Source: Hexactinellida sp. DTS-2022 (Eukaryota; Porifera; Hexactinellida). From it: 64,000 nucleotides of DNA. Positions 1 to 11,222 of the stretch are shown here, piece by piece. The translations under genes were made by a program, and so were the position numbers. Location of the stretch: the NCBI GenBank assembly GCA_028753945.1, contig JAPNXP010000002.1:12028001-12092000 (forward strand), written 5' to 3'. The number at the start of each line of letters is the position of its first letter. The stretch's first letter is position 1. The notes beneath the pieces are model-generated. The model was not told the origin of the DNA, made no database searches, and saw only the letters and a list, made by a program, of their open reading frames with translations.

Positions 1-828
1 AGGAACAAATATTTCACGTTGGGCTCTATTTATTACGAATACCTTTAGCTCTGGCTTAAAGTTTACTTCTGGATTTGCTAAATGGTTGTGGGCATTGATC
101 CCACGAGTAAACAAATTACCGTGTTGAATAATCGTTGCTGGACAAATCGAAGACTTATTACGTACGCTACAACGCCAATAGTTTACCATGTTCCTTCGAA
201 GTTTTATTATGTAGGAATACCCAACCTTCTCTATCAACAGATCTTTTCCCTTCTGTGAGGAGTTTGTAATAACACGGAATGTCGGGTTATCATCAGTTTG
301 GGTGTTACCAGATTCTAAAATAGACCCGTCAAGTGAGGATTCTTGTAAAGCATCTGGAATAATAAAATCTGGATATCAGTTTGTATTTTCGGTCGAAATA
401 TTAGGGATATCGATTTCGTCTGAATCATCGAAGATCAGATCATTAGTTAGATCTTGAGTGAATTGATTTGGCAAATGCGCAATGGATGGGTTTGGATATT
501 CAACGGGCGAATTGATTTGCTCATATGTTAGGGCACAACTGTTTTCTTGAATAGAAAGTGGTGATACTCTTGTACTTTCCAAAAGTGGCAAATCTTCAGA
601 ATGCAGTTCAAGGTTCATCCTTTCTAAACAAGATGCGCATTTCCACACTATTTCTTCTTCTCCTCTTACCGCTCTCCGATAACAGTGACGTGAGATGCCA
701 GTTTTACATGTGCGATGCTGCCAGAATGAACAATTTTCACATTGAATCGCTTCCTGCCTTGGCCTTACCGTTTGGCCACATTCCAGACACGGATCAACCA
801 CTGCTCCTTTTAGTGTATTATCTGACAT
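1..828 (-). pseudogene. PHD-FLYWCH N-terminal part of a MULE transposase, left-truncated by window edge
   Basis: Reads leftwards from an ATG at 828. Residues 14-67 form a perfect C4HC3 PHD finger (C14, C17, C30, C33, H38, C41, C64, C67), with the WQHRTC...GIS stretch seen in PHD fingers joined to MULE/FLYWCH proteins of invertebrates. An acidic Ser/Asp-rich linker follows. A single in-frame TGA at 376-378 interrupts it; the same frame then stays open to base 1 and encodes a FLYWCH-type zinc finger (about 60-290), with YWRC, CPAT and HNH motifs. FLYWCH fingers bind DNA and sit ahead of the MULE catalytic domain. The catalytic part would lie left of the window. Domain calls are from visible motifs. 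Calling it dead rests on the one stop, which could be a sequencing error or mark an exon edge. Confidence 0.75.
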
Positions 829-1364
829 TAGTTACGGTAATAATACATAATTTGATTATTTTCTTCATTAATACTTACAAAAGTATAAATGTTATGATAA
901 ATCACTTTGTACAAATTACAAAAGACCTACAATTCATGGTGTCACTTAATAACCTCTCTATTGTTACAATTAAATTGTTTTGGTTTGTGGCCGTTATGGT
1001 TGTGGCCGTTTTGACCTGCATGCGAGGAAAAGATAAAGCCTCTATCGAAAGGTTTGTTTATACATTGACCAAGTCTTCACAAGATGTAGAGCAATGGGTT
1101 TGTGACTAGAGATAATCAAGTAATTAAGCCGACATTTATCGACGAGATTCACTCTAGTCAATCAATGGCTCAGATCCTGCACGCATCGATATGCTTAAAG
1201 GGTATAATGCTCTCAAACAACACTCATTAAACTCTGAAGAAGTACCCGGGTGATATTGTCTAATGGGATTGCGACAATGAGCTCCTAAACTATAGCAAAG
1301 CTTCCTAAATTAAGTTCTGTTAAGAGAACCATCCGAAATTACAAAAGCGTTTCTGACGTGAACT
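829..1364. other. Degenerate stretch between two MULE pieces
   Basis: AT-rich sequence with no intact reading frame. The + strand frames near 1300-1364 (KLSSV-KRTIRNYK-like) look like the linker that precedes a MULE catalytic core, so at least the right end belongs to the pseudogene that follows. A + strand open frame at 558-1109 is mostly the antisense of the PHD gene. Confidence 0.4.
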
Positions 1365-2360
1365 GTGGCAATCCAACATGTGTTGCAGAAGTTAAAAATA
1401 CCAGAACATTACAAAGTAACTCTTAAAGATGAGTCATTCTTATATTTGATTCAGGCTATGGTGACCACAACCGAATTATGTATAGTTTTTTTCAAATCCC
1501 AGATTTTTTCAATTCTCAAACAATCTACCAACTGGTATGCTGACAGACATTTAAGGTTGTCCCTGAATATTTTTTTAAATTATACACCATACACGCAGAA
1601 AAGATGGGTTCGTTTATCCTTGTTTTTGCTCTACTATCCAATAAAAGGGAAACTACCTACAATAAGCTTCTCAGCAAACTTTGTGAATTTGAACCAGGAT
1701 TAAACCCAACTAACATAATGATTGATTTTGAGAAGGGTGCGATGAATTATTTCGAAAATATTTTCCTGCTGTAATTTCAGGATGTTTTTTCATCTTTTTT
1801 CACAGAATATTTACAGAAAGATTCAATACGAGGGGCTAACTTCTCAGTATCAAACCGATAGAGAATTTGTCTTGAAGTTGAAGATGCTACCTAGCCTAGC
1901 TTTCGCCCCTGAAGATGTTCCTGATTGTTTCACTATCCTGATGACAGATTTCCCGGAATCCGTTCTTAACGTCGCGAAATATTTTGAAGAACCATTCATT
2001 GGGAGACGTTTACCTGATCAAAGTAGAAGAGTTCCACCATTTCCTACTAGAATTTGGAACATGTATCAAAGGGTCTTTCAACAACTTGTTCGCACTACAA
2101 TATATGTAGAAGGATGGCACAATGCATTCCAAACTAGTATTGCATGTTCTCACCCACTAATTGGTAAATTCCTCAAAGCTCTACAACGTGAACAGTCTCT
2201 ACAGGAAGCATTTTTCACAAAATGGGAGGCTGGTGAGACAAGGGTTCACACAAAAAAGACGGTTGAGCGTAATGAGCGCATTAGAGCTCTAGTATCTGGT
2301 TATGAGAATCGAGAAACATTAACATATCTTCAGAGTATTGCTCAAAACTTCGACTTTTGA
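1365..2360 (+). pseudogene. MULE transposase catalytic core, frameshifted
   Basis: A Mutator-like transposase core is readable in pieces from two or three frames. About 1380-1570 gives the region before the first catalytic Asp, with W-Y-A-D followed by damaged DGTF-type residues. About 1581-1760 in a second frame gives YTIHAEK and the second Asp in IMIDFEKGA. From 1782 to the TGA at 2358 one frame is open for 192 codons; it starts in the C-x-F-H region and carries the third catalytic residue in VEGWHN (about residue 111). At least two single-base frameshifts fall at about 1580-1600 and 1755-1785. It is the same FLYWCH-MULE family as the copy at 37.4-38.8 kb. It points away from the PHD-FLYWCH gene to its left, so the two pieces are separate copies or a rearranged one. 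Confidence 0.8.
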
Positions 2361-2880
2361 ATATTCAAATCATGATTCTAATTTATTAATTATCAATTAT
2401 CTCATTTCAATTATCAATTACAGTATATCTATTTAAATTATAATCCCAAATATTATTATATTTCTCTCCAAATTTTCAGGGCGAAACTTCCAGGAACAAA
2501 TTTTTCCGGGACGAAACTTCCAGGAACAAATTTTCCCGGAGACGAAAATTCTGGGGACGAGTTTTCCGGGACGAAAATTCCAGAGACGAAAGTTCCGTTT
2601 ACCAATCGTATCGTAATCGTAATCATGCTATTTTATTAACGTATTTATCTTTGAAATTAAGGATATATTATCACTTCGTAGGATTGCACCTGCGAAAGTG
2701 CTTTTATTCAATAACAGTCACATTAATTTGAATTCCATCCTATTATATACAGTAAGTTAGTAACAGTTAGTTTATTGAAATTGACACTTTTCCTTATTGT
2801 TAGTACTTTTAGATTCGAATTTATCAGACTTAGCCAGACCGCATTTAGTATACATTTTGGGTTGTTTTCATAATCATAAT
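2361..2880. repeat. AT-rich flank and tandem CGAAAnTTCC repeats, probable MULE end
   Basis: 2361-2478 is plain AT-rich sequence. At about 2479-2600 a motif of 18-20 bases, GGGACGAAAATTCC-like, is repeated six to seven times with variation. Subterminal tandem repeats of this kind also mark the ends of other elements here (for example 48.2-48.5 kb), so this may be the right end of the broken MULE. 2601-2880 has TAATCA-rich sequence and nothing else I recognise. Confidence 0.45.
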
Positions 2881-3036
2881 CATAGGCGTCGTAAATGCAA
2901 AGGTCAATCCTTCGGGCCGCCCGGAAATTCCGGGTAATGTCCGGGTAAACTCCGGGTATAGTATTGGTAGCATAGGGGCAACCCGTCCGGGCCGCCCGGA
3001 CATTTCCGGGCACCCGGGCGGGTTACGACGCCTATG
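2881..3036. mobile_element. hAT-type MITE, CATAGGCG ends, 8-bp TSD
   Basis: GC-rich 156-bp element with inverted ends CATAGGCGTCGTAA. It is flanked by ATCATAAT at 2873-2880 and 3037-3044, an 8-bp duplication as hAT elements make. The flank is itself a TAATCA repeat, which weakens the duplication as evidence. Confidence 0.65.
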
Positions 3037-3570
3037 ATCATAATCATAACACAGGTTTATAGTAATCGTAATCGCTTAAAAATTATAGATCATATTCGTA
3101 ATCATAATCATAATCGTTTTTTTTAAATAGATCGTGTTGGTAATCATCTGAAAGTAATCGGCCCCTACCCAGATCCAATAATGATGATTGCATACTTAAG
3201 TTAACATATCCAACAAGCACTGGCAGATACAATAACTACTTTTATGATGATATGATAATCCGACAAAAAATATACAAAATTGCACGAAAAAATATTAATG
3301 CAACTTTCACGACATGGAGAAGGCAATCAAGTTAACAGCATTTCTTCTATTCAGTATTCATGGTAAATTAGAGAGTTCACAATGTTGAGTACATAACTAA
3401 ACTTAAGATGATATGATTTTATTGCATTCAGTTTTGTGCACTAAGTTAAACTTCCACAATGGAAAAATGTTTCATGCACAAGTTCATCGTGTACAAGTTT
3501 AGCTCAACTGTTTTAATTGATCACTAAAACAAAGAATACGTAGTAACAAAAATCAAATATTATTTTTATT
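3037..3570. other. Low-complexity TAATCA/TAATCG tract and unassigned DNA
   Basis: 3037-3130 is a degenerate (TAATCA)n tract that continues on both sides of the hAT MITE, so it predates the insertion. 3131-3570 has no recognisable gene or repeat. Confidence 0.5.
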
Positions 3571-5023
3571 GTCTCACATTGTCAAAATCGTTTTCAAGTG
3601 GACAGTGTTTGAAAGGTCAACACGTAAAAGACGCAGTTTATTCGACCTTGAGAAGTATCATGGATTATCCTTTCCGCTTGATTAATTTCGGCCTTTCCAT
3701 TCCATCATATACATACCAGATATTACGGTACTTGATCTTCATATGGAAGTGTATTCCAGAATGAATTGTGTAAGCGAGGAGTTAGTAATGTAGTTGCTTC
3801 TCTTGAATAGTTATCCTAATATGATCTTCAATACTGCTCTCACGGATAGTACAAGTGTTAAGATGTCCAACTTCATGGATAATAAGTGGAAGCACTGTAG
3901 AAAATTCTTTTGACAAGCTCTCTATGTTGGCATTAGGCTCTCGACACATCAAACAGTTATAAGCGGAATTGATTTGGTGGTCGATTGAAGATTAACAATT
4001 GGTATTAAATTCCAAGACTGAAGTTAGATTGAGTCTTTTCTCTGACTCACAGCAACAACTCCAGCATTGAAATACAATTCTATAAATGTCTTGACAAAAA
4101 TAGTTTTCTTGCAAGAATTTGACCATTTTCCCCTCATATCCTAACATGTCAGTAATTGACATTCCTAGCTGTGGAGCTTTCCACAGTCTAAGTTTGTCAA
4201 AACTTTGTTCATCAACCAGAGAAGATAGATCGAAGTGTAGGATTTGACGATTCTCCAGTTAGATCGAATGCTGTTAGTAATGCCTCTTTGTGTAGACTTA
4301 ATAATGTGATAAAATTATCGATCGAACACGTGTTAGTTAATTTTACTCCTTCATAGTGACCTCCTCAAGTGGGGCCGCTTTCTTCAAATGAAGCTCTTGA
4401 ATAAGTAAATCTTTGAAGTGGTAATGTTTGAGATTCTGAAGCTACCGAAGGTTAAAGTGTGCGGCCAGAAGTTCCTTGACCACAGGTAGTAGAACCTTTT
4501 TTGCATAATCCATACTATCCGTGGCCCATTTATTGGAGAATCCAAAGTCTTGAGAGGTGTACTGCTACTCTGGAATTTTAACCTTATAGCTCTCCAAATA
4601 AAACTGTGCTAGGACCTCAGTTAACTCCTGCGTGGTATCGAGATCCATTTCGAACTCTTTACTATTGATTGAAGGATAGTGAGATATCTCCAATCCAGTA
4701 GAGCTCTAAAATCAAAGTGACTTCTGATATGAAGTTGAGAGTGAAGTGGGGATAACGGAGTTGAAGTTAGAAATGAGTTTATGATTTTACTCTTGAATGA
4801 AGCTAGTACTTGCAAAATTTCTTCTCAACTTCTGTTAGATTTGTTTGACGAAACAGGTATGATTACTTCTTGCCCAAGAAAAGGAGAGGCAATAATTTCC
4901 TCTTCGTTTGATTCAAAATCTCCATCTAAACGTAACGTTTGCTGTTAGGTGAATCTGGAAGTGGGAATGATCGTTTTTCCAGAGCTTTGTTTAGTTTTCT
5001 TCACACGTTGGATTTATTTATTT
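3571..5023 (-). pseudogene. Decayed reading downstream of a Ty3/gypsy integrase, function unknown
   Basis: Downstream of the integrase remnant on the same strand, the - strand reading between about 4200 and 3800 is coherent for long stretches. It is rich in Cys (Cys-Trp-x-Cys-Cys-Cys and a C-L-M-C pair), but stops and frameshifts break it up. Its place after integrase is where Ty3-type elements carry an extra gene such as env. I do not recognise the protein, and no terminal repeat could be found. 4621-4815 gives only a short open frame. Confidence 0.3.
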
Positions 5024-6232
5024 TCAACTTACACGGACATTAGTAGGATTTACTTCATCTGCAAGATATGGGCCAATCCACTTATCTTCTAGTTTGCCTC
5101 CTTTTTTCCTATCATATTCATTTTCTACAAGAACTTCATCTCCTTTTTCGATTGTGTTTAAAGTGACCGGGTTCAATCTTTTATCAGATTGCCTTTTCAT
5201 CAATGTTTTAGAATGTTTGAGGGATTCTCCAGCAATTTCTTGGTTATCCATTTGAGCTTCTTGTCGATGAATTCATTTATTTGCTCCTCTCCAGCCCATT
5301 CGTCCAGGTCTAAGGCCCCAGCATCAGGATATAGAGCCCGCAAGAATCTCAGCTTGGATTGGAAGTCGAGGTTTACAAGAGCCGTGTATCAACTCAAAGG
5401 CAGAGAACTGTGTTGTATGTCGAGGTAGAATATTCAATTAAAAAGTTATCTCTTCCAGATAGTCACTCCAATTCTCTTTTTTTCCATCTAAAGTGTTTAC
5501 AAGGGATCGCTTCAAAGATTTATGCGACGATTCTACTAGCCCATTGGTCTGAGGGTGATATGAAGTTGAGAATATTAATTAGCAATCATATGAATCGTCT
5601 AAAGATTTATGTAACTTGTTTGTAAACTCAACCATTGTCACTAATTATTTGAACGGGTGCTTCTTGTCTACTGTAAATAGAAAACAAACCTCTGGCTACT
5701 TCGATAGCTTCTTTCGTACGAAGAGGGCGCGTATCAATCCATCTTGTAAAATGATCGATAACGGTTAATATGTACTTGTACCATTCGATTCTATCAGAGG
5801 CCCAGTCAGATCCATATCAAAGCGGAATCAAACTTAGGTGATTATTGGAAGAGGTTGTAGAGGAAGCGTAGGACTTTTCAAACTGGGTTTATTTCTGACG
5901 CAACGGACACAGGCTTGTACATAGAGCTCGATATCCTTGACCATACTGGGCCAATAGTACCGATCTTTTGCAATGCTATGAGTGTACCGAATGCATTGAT
6001 GACAAGAGTTGTCGTGAAATTCTGTGAGAATGGCCCCCACGTCGGTTCGCATTATTACGATCAAATGTTGATTTTCGAAGGGCTTAATTAGTTTATCTCC
6101 AAGATGCGGTATTTTTAAGCTTTTCTGCGTAAATTTCTCTTTTGATCTTTGGTGAAATTTGGTGGATATCAGTCAGATGTGAGGTATGCAGAATTCGACT
6201 CTTATTCGAGGGGATCCATAATATTTGTAGCG
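5024..6232 (-). pseudogene. Ty3/gypsy-type integrase remnant
   Basis: Three parts of a retrotransposon integrase lie in order on the - strand. 6064-5834 is the N-terminal H2C2 zinc-binding domain (H-x-H pair replaced by HDNSCHQC-like residues, then YYWPSM, D-I and C-x2-C, followed by PLQPLP). 5833-5252 is the catalytic core in several frames, with recognisable Asp and Glu blocks but many stops. 5251-5024 is the C-terminal GPY/F-type domain (KGDEVLV, GGKLEDKWIGPY). Reverse transcriptase should lie upstream, above 6232, but is not there. The element is an old truncated copy and cannot make a protein as it stands. Confidence 0.8.
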
Positions 6233-6499
6233 TTAGAACTTAGAAATATAATACGAGTTAGTGTTTAAATTAGATTAATTCTTCAGCTGCCAATTAAATA
6301 CTCCTCCTACCAGACACACTACAATATCATAACGTATTGGAAGTCAACCTACGTCTAACAACTCACGCAATAACTCACGTGAACCATCACTTGCGGAATA
6401 ATCTACATAACCATAACGCGCGCAATAGATTGCGTAATGAGTACATTTAGCAAAACATTTCGATCGTAAATAGAAACCTTAAATATCACGATATGACTA
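6233..6499. other. Unassigned AT-rich interval
   Basis: No open frame, hairpin or repeat shared with the rest of the window was seen. It could hold leftover retrotransposon sequence. Confidence 0.3.
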
Positions 6500-7369
6500 A
6501 TCATTAAAAATCATAAATTGCAGCTGTGCCGACACATGTTCCTTTGGTGGTGGTTTATTGATTGTGCTTCCAAAGGAGCATGCTGTCGGCACAGCTGCAA
6601 TTTTTGATTTCTTTCGCCATGTTATGAACGCCTCATGGTGTTAATACTCATTTAACAAGTTGTACAGAACAAAGGAATGGAATTTGAACTTTGAAGTATA
6701 TTTCTATCTTAAACCATCTTGAGTTTAATGCCATCATTAATTATGTATTGATAATAAAATATATTATTAGTAAAATATTTTAGAAATGTTATCCACGGTG
6801 AATTGAGTAAAGTCAACAAATTCCTTATATTATTTTATTTACTTTATCCATTGTATAGTACTACTATTAAATAAAAGCCAGCTGGAATTAATTGGTTAAA
6901 TCAATATAATTATCACAAGTTTAAACAATAGAGTAAGTTTTAACATGTTAGATGAATATAACAATCACAAGTTGAAACAATAGAATTAGATTTAACAGTT
7001 TTACAGAAATTGAATTGTGAGTAAACAAAGAAATTTTAACCCCCATTTATGGCAGAAATTAAACCCATAATAAAAAAAATTATTCTCCTATCAGACGCAG
7101 AATTTGATGACGAATCCAAAAGTGAAAGAAAAATTGGGGGTTTCGTAAAACATTTTTTGAGATATGGACCAGACTTTGAGAGGTGATAAAATGTGTGCAA
7201 AATGTGTTACTCAAAAAAGCGTACCCCAGGTGCAAATTAGATGGTCACATCGCATCTACATGCCAAGTTTCACCCCAACAACTATAAAGCTCTGGCCAGG
7301 TCACAGTCTATAGAGTAAAAGAAAAAAATCCAAAATTGCAGCTGTGCCGACACATGCTCCTTTGGTGGT

Positions 7370-8092
7370 ACTGTTGCATGAGAAATGGATCCCCGTGGGA
7401 AATGGACCCCCGTGGGAAATGGACCCCCCTAATTAAGTGACCATGGATATGTTCAGGGGGGTCCATTTCCCACGAGGGTCGATTTTCCAGGCGTATGCGT
7501 GGGATTTGGACCCCCCTTGATATGAAAATACATTAGTGATATCCTGTTATGGAAATGTATTACTAGTCATATCCTGTTATGAAATACTTTGTACATATTA
7601 ATGTAGGAGAATCCTTATATAGAGCTGAGCTTTGTAGAGTTCAGATTATTTCCCATACTAAAAGCCCAGGTTACTTTCTAATAAGGTCAATTTCAAAGTT
7701 TGGGGGAAAACTGACCTTTCTCAGTGCCAGAATACACATACTGAAAAACTGAACTCTACTAGAGCTGAGCTCTATATAAGTAATTTCTTAATGTAGACTA
7801 GTTGTCAATCAACTAGTTCTTAAATCAAGTTGATTACATGAAATCAGGAACCGTGAATGAGCTAAGTATACTCCAAAAACGACAATCCAAATTGGTAAAT
7901 ATGCTGTAACAATTAGGCAGAAAATTCACAATTCAACTCAACTAAAGGAAGAATCACCAAATTTTGTGCTCAATTAGAATTTATTTATTGAAAGTCAACA
8001 AATTCCGTTCTTAATTAACAGGTGATAATTGTATTTCATAACAGGATATGACTAGTAATACATCAAGGGGGGTCCATTTCCCATGCAACAGT
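7370..8092. mobile_element. Foldback element inserted in a hairpin loop
   Basis: Inverted ends ACTGTTGCATG...GAAATGGA face each other at 7370 and 8092, with internal GTGGGAAATGGACCCCC repeats near the left end. It sits in the loop of the hairpin repeat; the interrupted sequence GGTGG...ACTATATTTTG is continuous in other copies. A short GTACT-like direct repeat may be the target duplication. It carries a smaller MITE at 7614-7780. Confidence 0.65.
7614..7780. mobile_element. Small MITE, CTTATATAGAGCTGAGC ends, copy 1
   Basis: A 167-bp element with inverted ends CTTATATAGAGCTGAGC. Related copies are at 10138-10263 (inverted, 126 bp) and 53240-53404. I cannot assign a superfamily. Confidence 0.7.
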
Positions 8093-8797
8093 ACTATATT
8101 TTGGTGGTGGTAAATTGATAGTGCCTCCAAAGGAACATGCTGTCGGCACAGCTGCAATTTTGGATTTTTTTTCGCCGTCTCATCAACGCATCAAGGTGTC
8201 AAGAACCATCTGTTAATTAGTCCGAGCCACAAGGAACGGTTGATAAATTTGAAGTTTGTTCCCATCATACACCATCATGAATTTAATGCAATTAATTCAT
8301 TATAGTCCAGCCGCTTACAACCAAAAAAAGGCTTAAATATGCATTTTTATATAGAATTTTAAGACTTTGTAGGTTTGTTCTTTCATGCAAATAGTGTATT
8401 TTTGGATATAGTGCCAACTCCAAATTCCAATGTGTCGGCCACAATTGACCACTTAAGGGACACATTTTGAAGGTGTTAGAACTCATCTAACTGCCTCAAA
8501 TCAAGTCCAATCCAATTTTATGCCGATATTCGTAATCAACACTAAATTTGGCGTCATTTAAGTGGTCACCTGAGACAATTTTTCCTTGACGACGCAGGAA
8601 TGTTGTAGGAATTTTACAACATTCCATTCTCAAATTTTATTCTAACCCTATCGAGTGACCCCTTGTTCGACTCCACTCAGCTTCCTGAAGCTAGTTAGAC
8701 ACATGCGGACCCTATCAAAAGTCATTTGGTGCAATTGTACTGTTCTGACATATTTGTTCCGGTTGCAAAATGGTTCCGGTTGCAAAATGGTTCCGGC

Positions 8798-9231
8798 CAG
8801 AGTGGAGAGTGGACCATGGGTCGATGGGTCATGGGTCATGGGTCAGATGGGTCACATAAATTGATGGGTCAGATAGGTCATGGGTCACCGCTCTGTGACC
8901 CATGACCCATGACCCATGACCCATTTGGAATTTCGATGTTCGTACAGTTATAGTACAAACCAAATTAACCCAGGAACATTACAGGGTATTTCTTTGGTAT
9001 TAGAAGTCTACGAAAATTAATTGATTGACAAGTATCATACATATATTGTAAGTAGCATTGTCTTACATAATGTTAAGATATTAAAAAATAGATATTTAAA
9101 AGGTCAAAGGGTAACACGATGGGTCAAAGCGGTACTTGATGGGTCAATGGGTCACTCGATGGGTCATGGGTCACAAATGCGATGGGTCAGATGGGTCATG
9201 GGTCACCAATGTTGACCCATGGTCCACTCTG
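8798..9231. mobile_element. hAT MITE with GATGGGTCA repeats, perfect 8-bp TSD
   Basis: Ends CAGAGTGG and CCACTCTG, flanked by GTTCCGGC at 8790-8797 and 9232-9239. The inside consists of many GATGGGTCA(TGGGTCA) repeats in both orientations, so a single strand would fold back. It is inserted in the left arm of the 4.8-kb element; the right arm lacks it, so it is younger. Confidence 0.9.
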
Positions 9232-9807
9232 GTTCCGGCCGGTACCAATTTGTCATAAATTGTTCATTTAACAAATTAGTTCGGGCTAAATTTAGAGTGT
9301 TAACCATTTCTATGGGTTTGTCTATTCCATAGCAAATTCGTACCGGCTTAATTTATACCAGTAATCACACTTAGACGGGTTCCTTATGCAACACTTAAGT
9401 AACTTTTACGTAATCACCACCCTTGCTTAGGTACATTATAATTAAAAACCATGTACCCTCGGCCTCTGGGTAGTAGTAAATATGTATATTATCCTACTAA
9501 TTGAATTAACCATATAAATAGAGCTTATAGTCTCAGGATTTCGAATTAGATGATATCCAATCTCGTGATTATTAATACAAGGTATGTATCAGATCCGGTG
9601 GAAGCAGTTATAGTGGTCAGGCCATGGCATAACCGGCCTAACTAGTGACGTAAGAGTGGTTGAGCTATTGGCCTGCCGCTTCTGCCGGCCATGTGTATGA
9701 TATTTACTGGATTAATGTTAAACATAGTCGTCTTTATTATACTACCTTTGTTCTTAAACAGTAAGTATGAAAACGAATTCCGCATTTACAAATTTCTAAT
9801 ATGAATA

Positions 9808-9964
9808 CAGTAAACTCTCGTTATAACGATGTGCTCGTGACCTGTAAATTCCTTCGTTATATCCGGATATTCGTTATAAGCGGAAAATAATTAATGCATT
9901 TAGTGTTCCGTTAATAAGCGGGTATTTCGTTATATCCGAGTTCGTTATAACGCGAGTTCACCTG
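9808..9964. mobile_element. Tigger/pogo-like MITE, TA target
   Basis: 157 bp with inverted ends CAGTAAACTCTCGTTATAAC and CGTTATAACGCGAGTTCACC, flanked by TA on both sides. The ends match the pogo/Tigger pattern. Confidence 0.8.
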
Positions 9965-10137
9965 TATTTATTGTTGCTGTTACAAAATAGCAAAAAGTTT
10001 ATAAATTCGAAATGCACATAGAGGCCAGCTTCCAACGGATTTAATAGGTAAACAAGGATGATGATTTCCAATTTAGAATCGGAATATTTCTGAAATAATA
10101 TTTATTGTTGTCTTTGACACTTTGTGGTAAGAAATTA

Positions 10138-10263
10138 CTTATATAGAACTCAGCTCTAGTAGAGTTCAGTTTTCTCAAGCTTTGAAATTGACCTTTAGAA
10201 AGTAAGCCTTGGCTTTTAGTATGGGAAAAAATCTGAACTCTACAAAGCTCAGCTCTATATAAG
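10138..10263. mobile_element. Small MITE, CTTATATAG ends, copy 2 (inverted)
   Basis: Second copy of the element at 7614-7780, in opposite orientation and about 40 bp shorter inside. Confidence 0.7.
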
Positions 10264-10286
10264 CATTCTCTTGTGGTAAATACTAG

Positions 10287-10564
10287 CAGAGGCGTCGGAA
10301 GCAAATTAAAAGTGGGGCGGCCATAATTTTATTTTGACAGAGTTAGTGAGCGACCAAAACGGGCCTGGCAATGGGTGACCGCTAGGCCGCTCCACTTTTC
10401 GTCATAAGTATATTATTTGTTCCTAAGAAAGTGGTTCGACGAAGAGTAGAAATTGATCTGAGGATGGCCGAGGACAACCTCAGCCAATATGCTGTATTTT
10501 TTTAATTTCAACAAAAAGTGGGGCGGCCATGGCCGCCCCAGCCGCTGCAGCTCCGACGCCTATG
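10287..10564. mobile_element. hAT-like element, CAGAGGCGTCGGA/TCCGACGCCTATG ends
   Basis: 278 bp, GC-rich at both ends with GTGGGGCGGCC repeats in inverted order. Flanks AATACTAG and AATAGGAA agree at 5 of 8 positions, so the target duplication has decayed or is chance. Confidence 0.55.
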
Positions 10565-10675
10565 AATAGGAAAAAATGTTGTCAAGTATTATACTTCACC
10601 TAAAGACTAGCCTTCGACAAATAAACTGGTTAATACATTTGCTGAATAGAACTTGTTTTCTGGCAGGTTTGTTGT

Positions 10676-11222
10676 CAGAGGCGGCGCCAGGGGGAATTTC
10701 AGGGGGGGGGCCACACTGTACAACCAGTAATGTGCTCCGTTACTAGTAACGGAGTAACGGTAACGGTTGTCGACAAGTAACGGTAACGGTTGTCGACAAG
10801 TAACGGTAACGGGCGTCGCGGAGTAACGGTAACGGACATCCGTTACTTTTAACTAGTTACCGTTATTTTTAATCAGTTACTCTTACCATTACATTACCGT
10901 AACACAGTAACCGTTACTACGTTAAACTTATTCCACTGCCATTACGACGTTATTTTAAATCAGTTACCGTTACATTAAGGTTACTGTACTGACAAAGGTA
11001 AACGGGTAAACTTAATAAAGGTAACGGAAGAAATAAAGTAACGGTAACGGAGTAAAGTAACGGGTGAAAAAAAAGTAACGGTAACGGAACAAATAAAGTA
11101 ACGGTAACGGGGATATAAAGTAACGGTAACGGAGTAAACGGAAGATTTAGTAACGGAGTACATCACTGTGTACAACATTGTTATTCTAGTGGGGGCCAGC
11201 CTCAAAAGAGGGGGGGGGGGGG
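10676..11222. repeat. GTAACGG tandem tract inside a possible hAT element
   Basis: Starts with the hAT-like end CAGAGGCGGCGCCAGG. From about 10735 to 11165 it consists of GTAACGGTAACGGA-type units, with an inverted block (AGTTACCGTTA) in the middle, so direct and inverted runs alternate. It ends in an unbroken G run. No right terminus was found. Confidence 0.6.

Larger units (their letters stand above)
6500..8284 (-). repeat. Inverted copy of the hairpin macrosatellite unit
   Basis: Two hairpins of the type found at 25-36 kb occur here in opposite orientation: 6515-6612, and 7331-7369 continued at 8093-8168. Between them is the shorter spacer type, readable on the - strand: the CTCCGTAG start is replaced, but the CTGCGTCTGATAGG and GGATAACATTTC blocks are there. 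The second hairpin is split at its loop by a foldback element. A further unit starts at 8169 and is cut at 8284 by a large terminal-repeat element, resuming at about 13108. Confidence 0.75.

Noticed and set aside
558..1109. 183-codon open frame on the + strand
   Set aside because: Its first half is antisense to the PHD finger gene; hydrophobic runs come from reversed coding sequence and AT-rich DNA.
3314..3505. Possible two-exon secreted peptide (MEKAIKLTAFLLFSIHG with a GTAAAT donor)
   Set aside because: Only about 40 codons in total, weak acceptor, no family match, and it lies beside a decayed element on the other strand.
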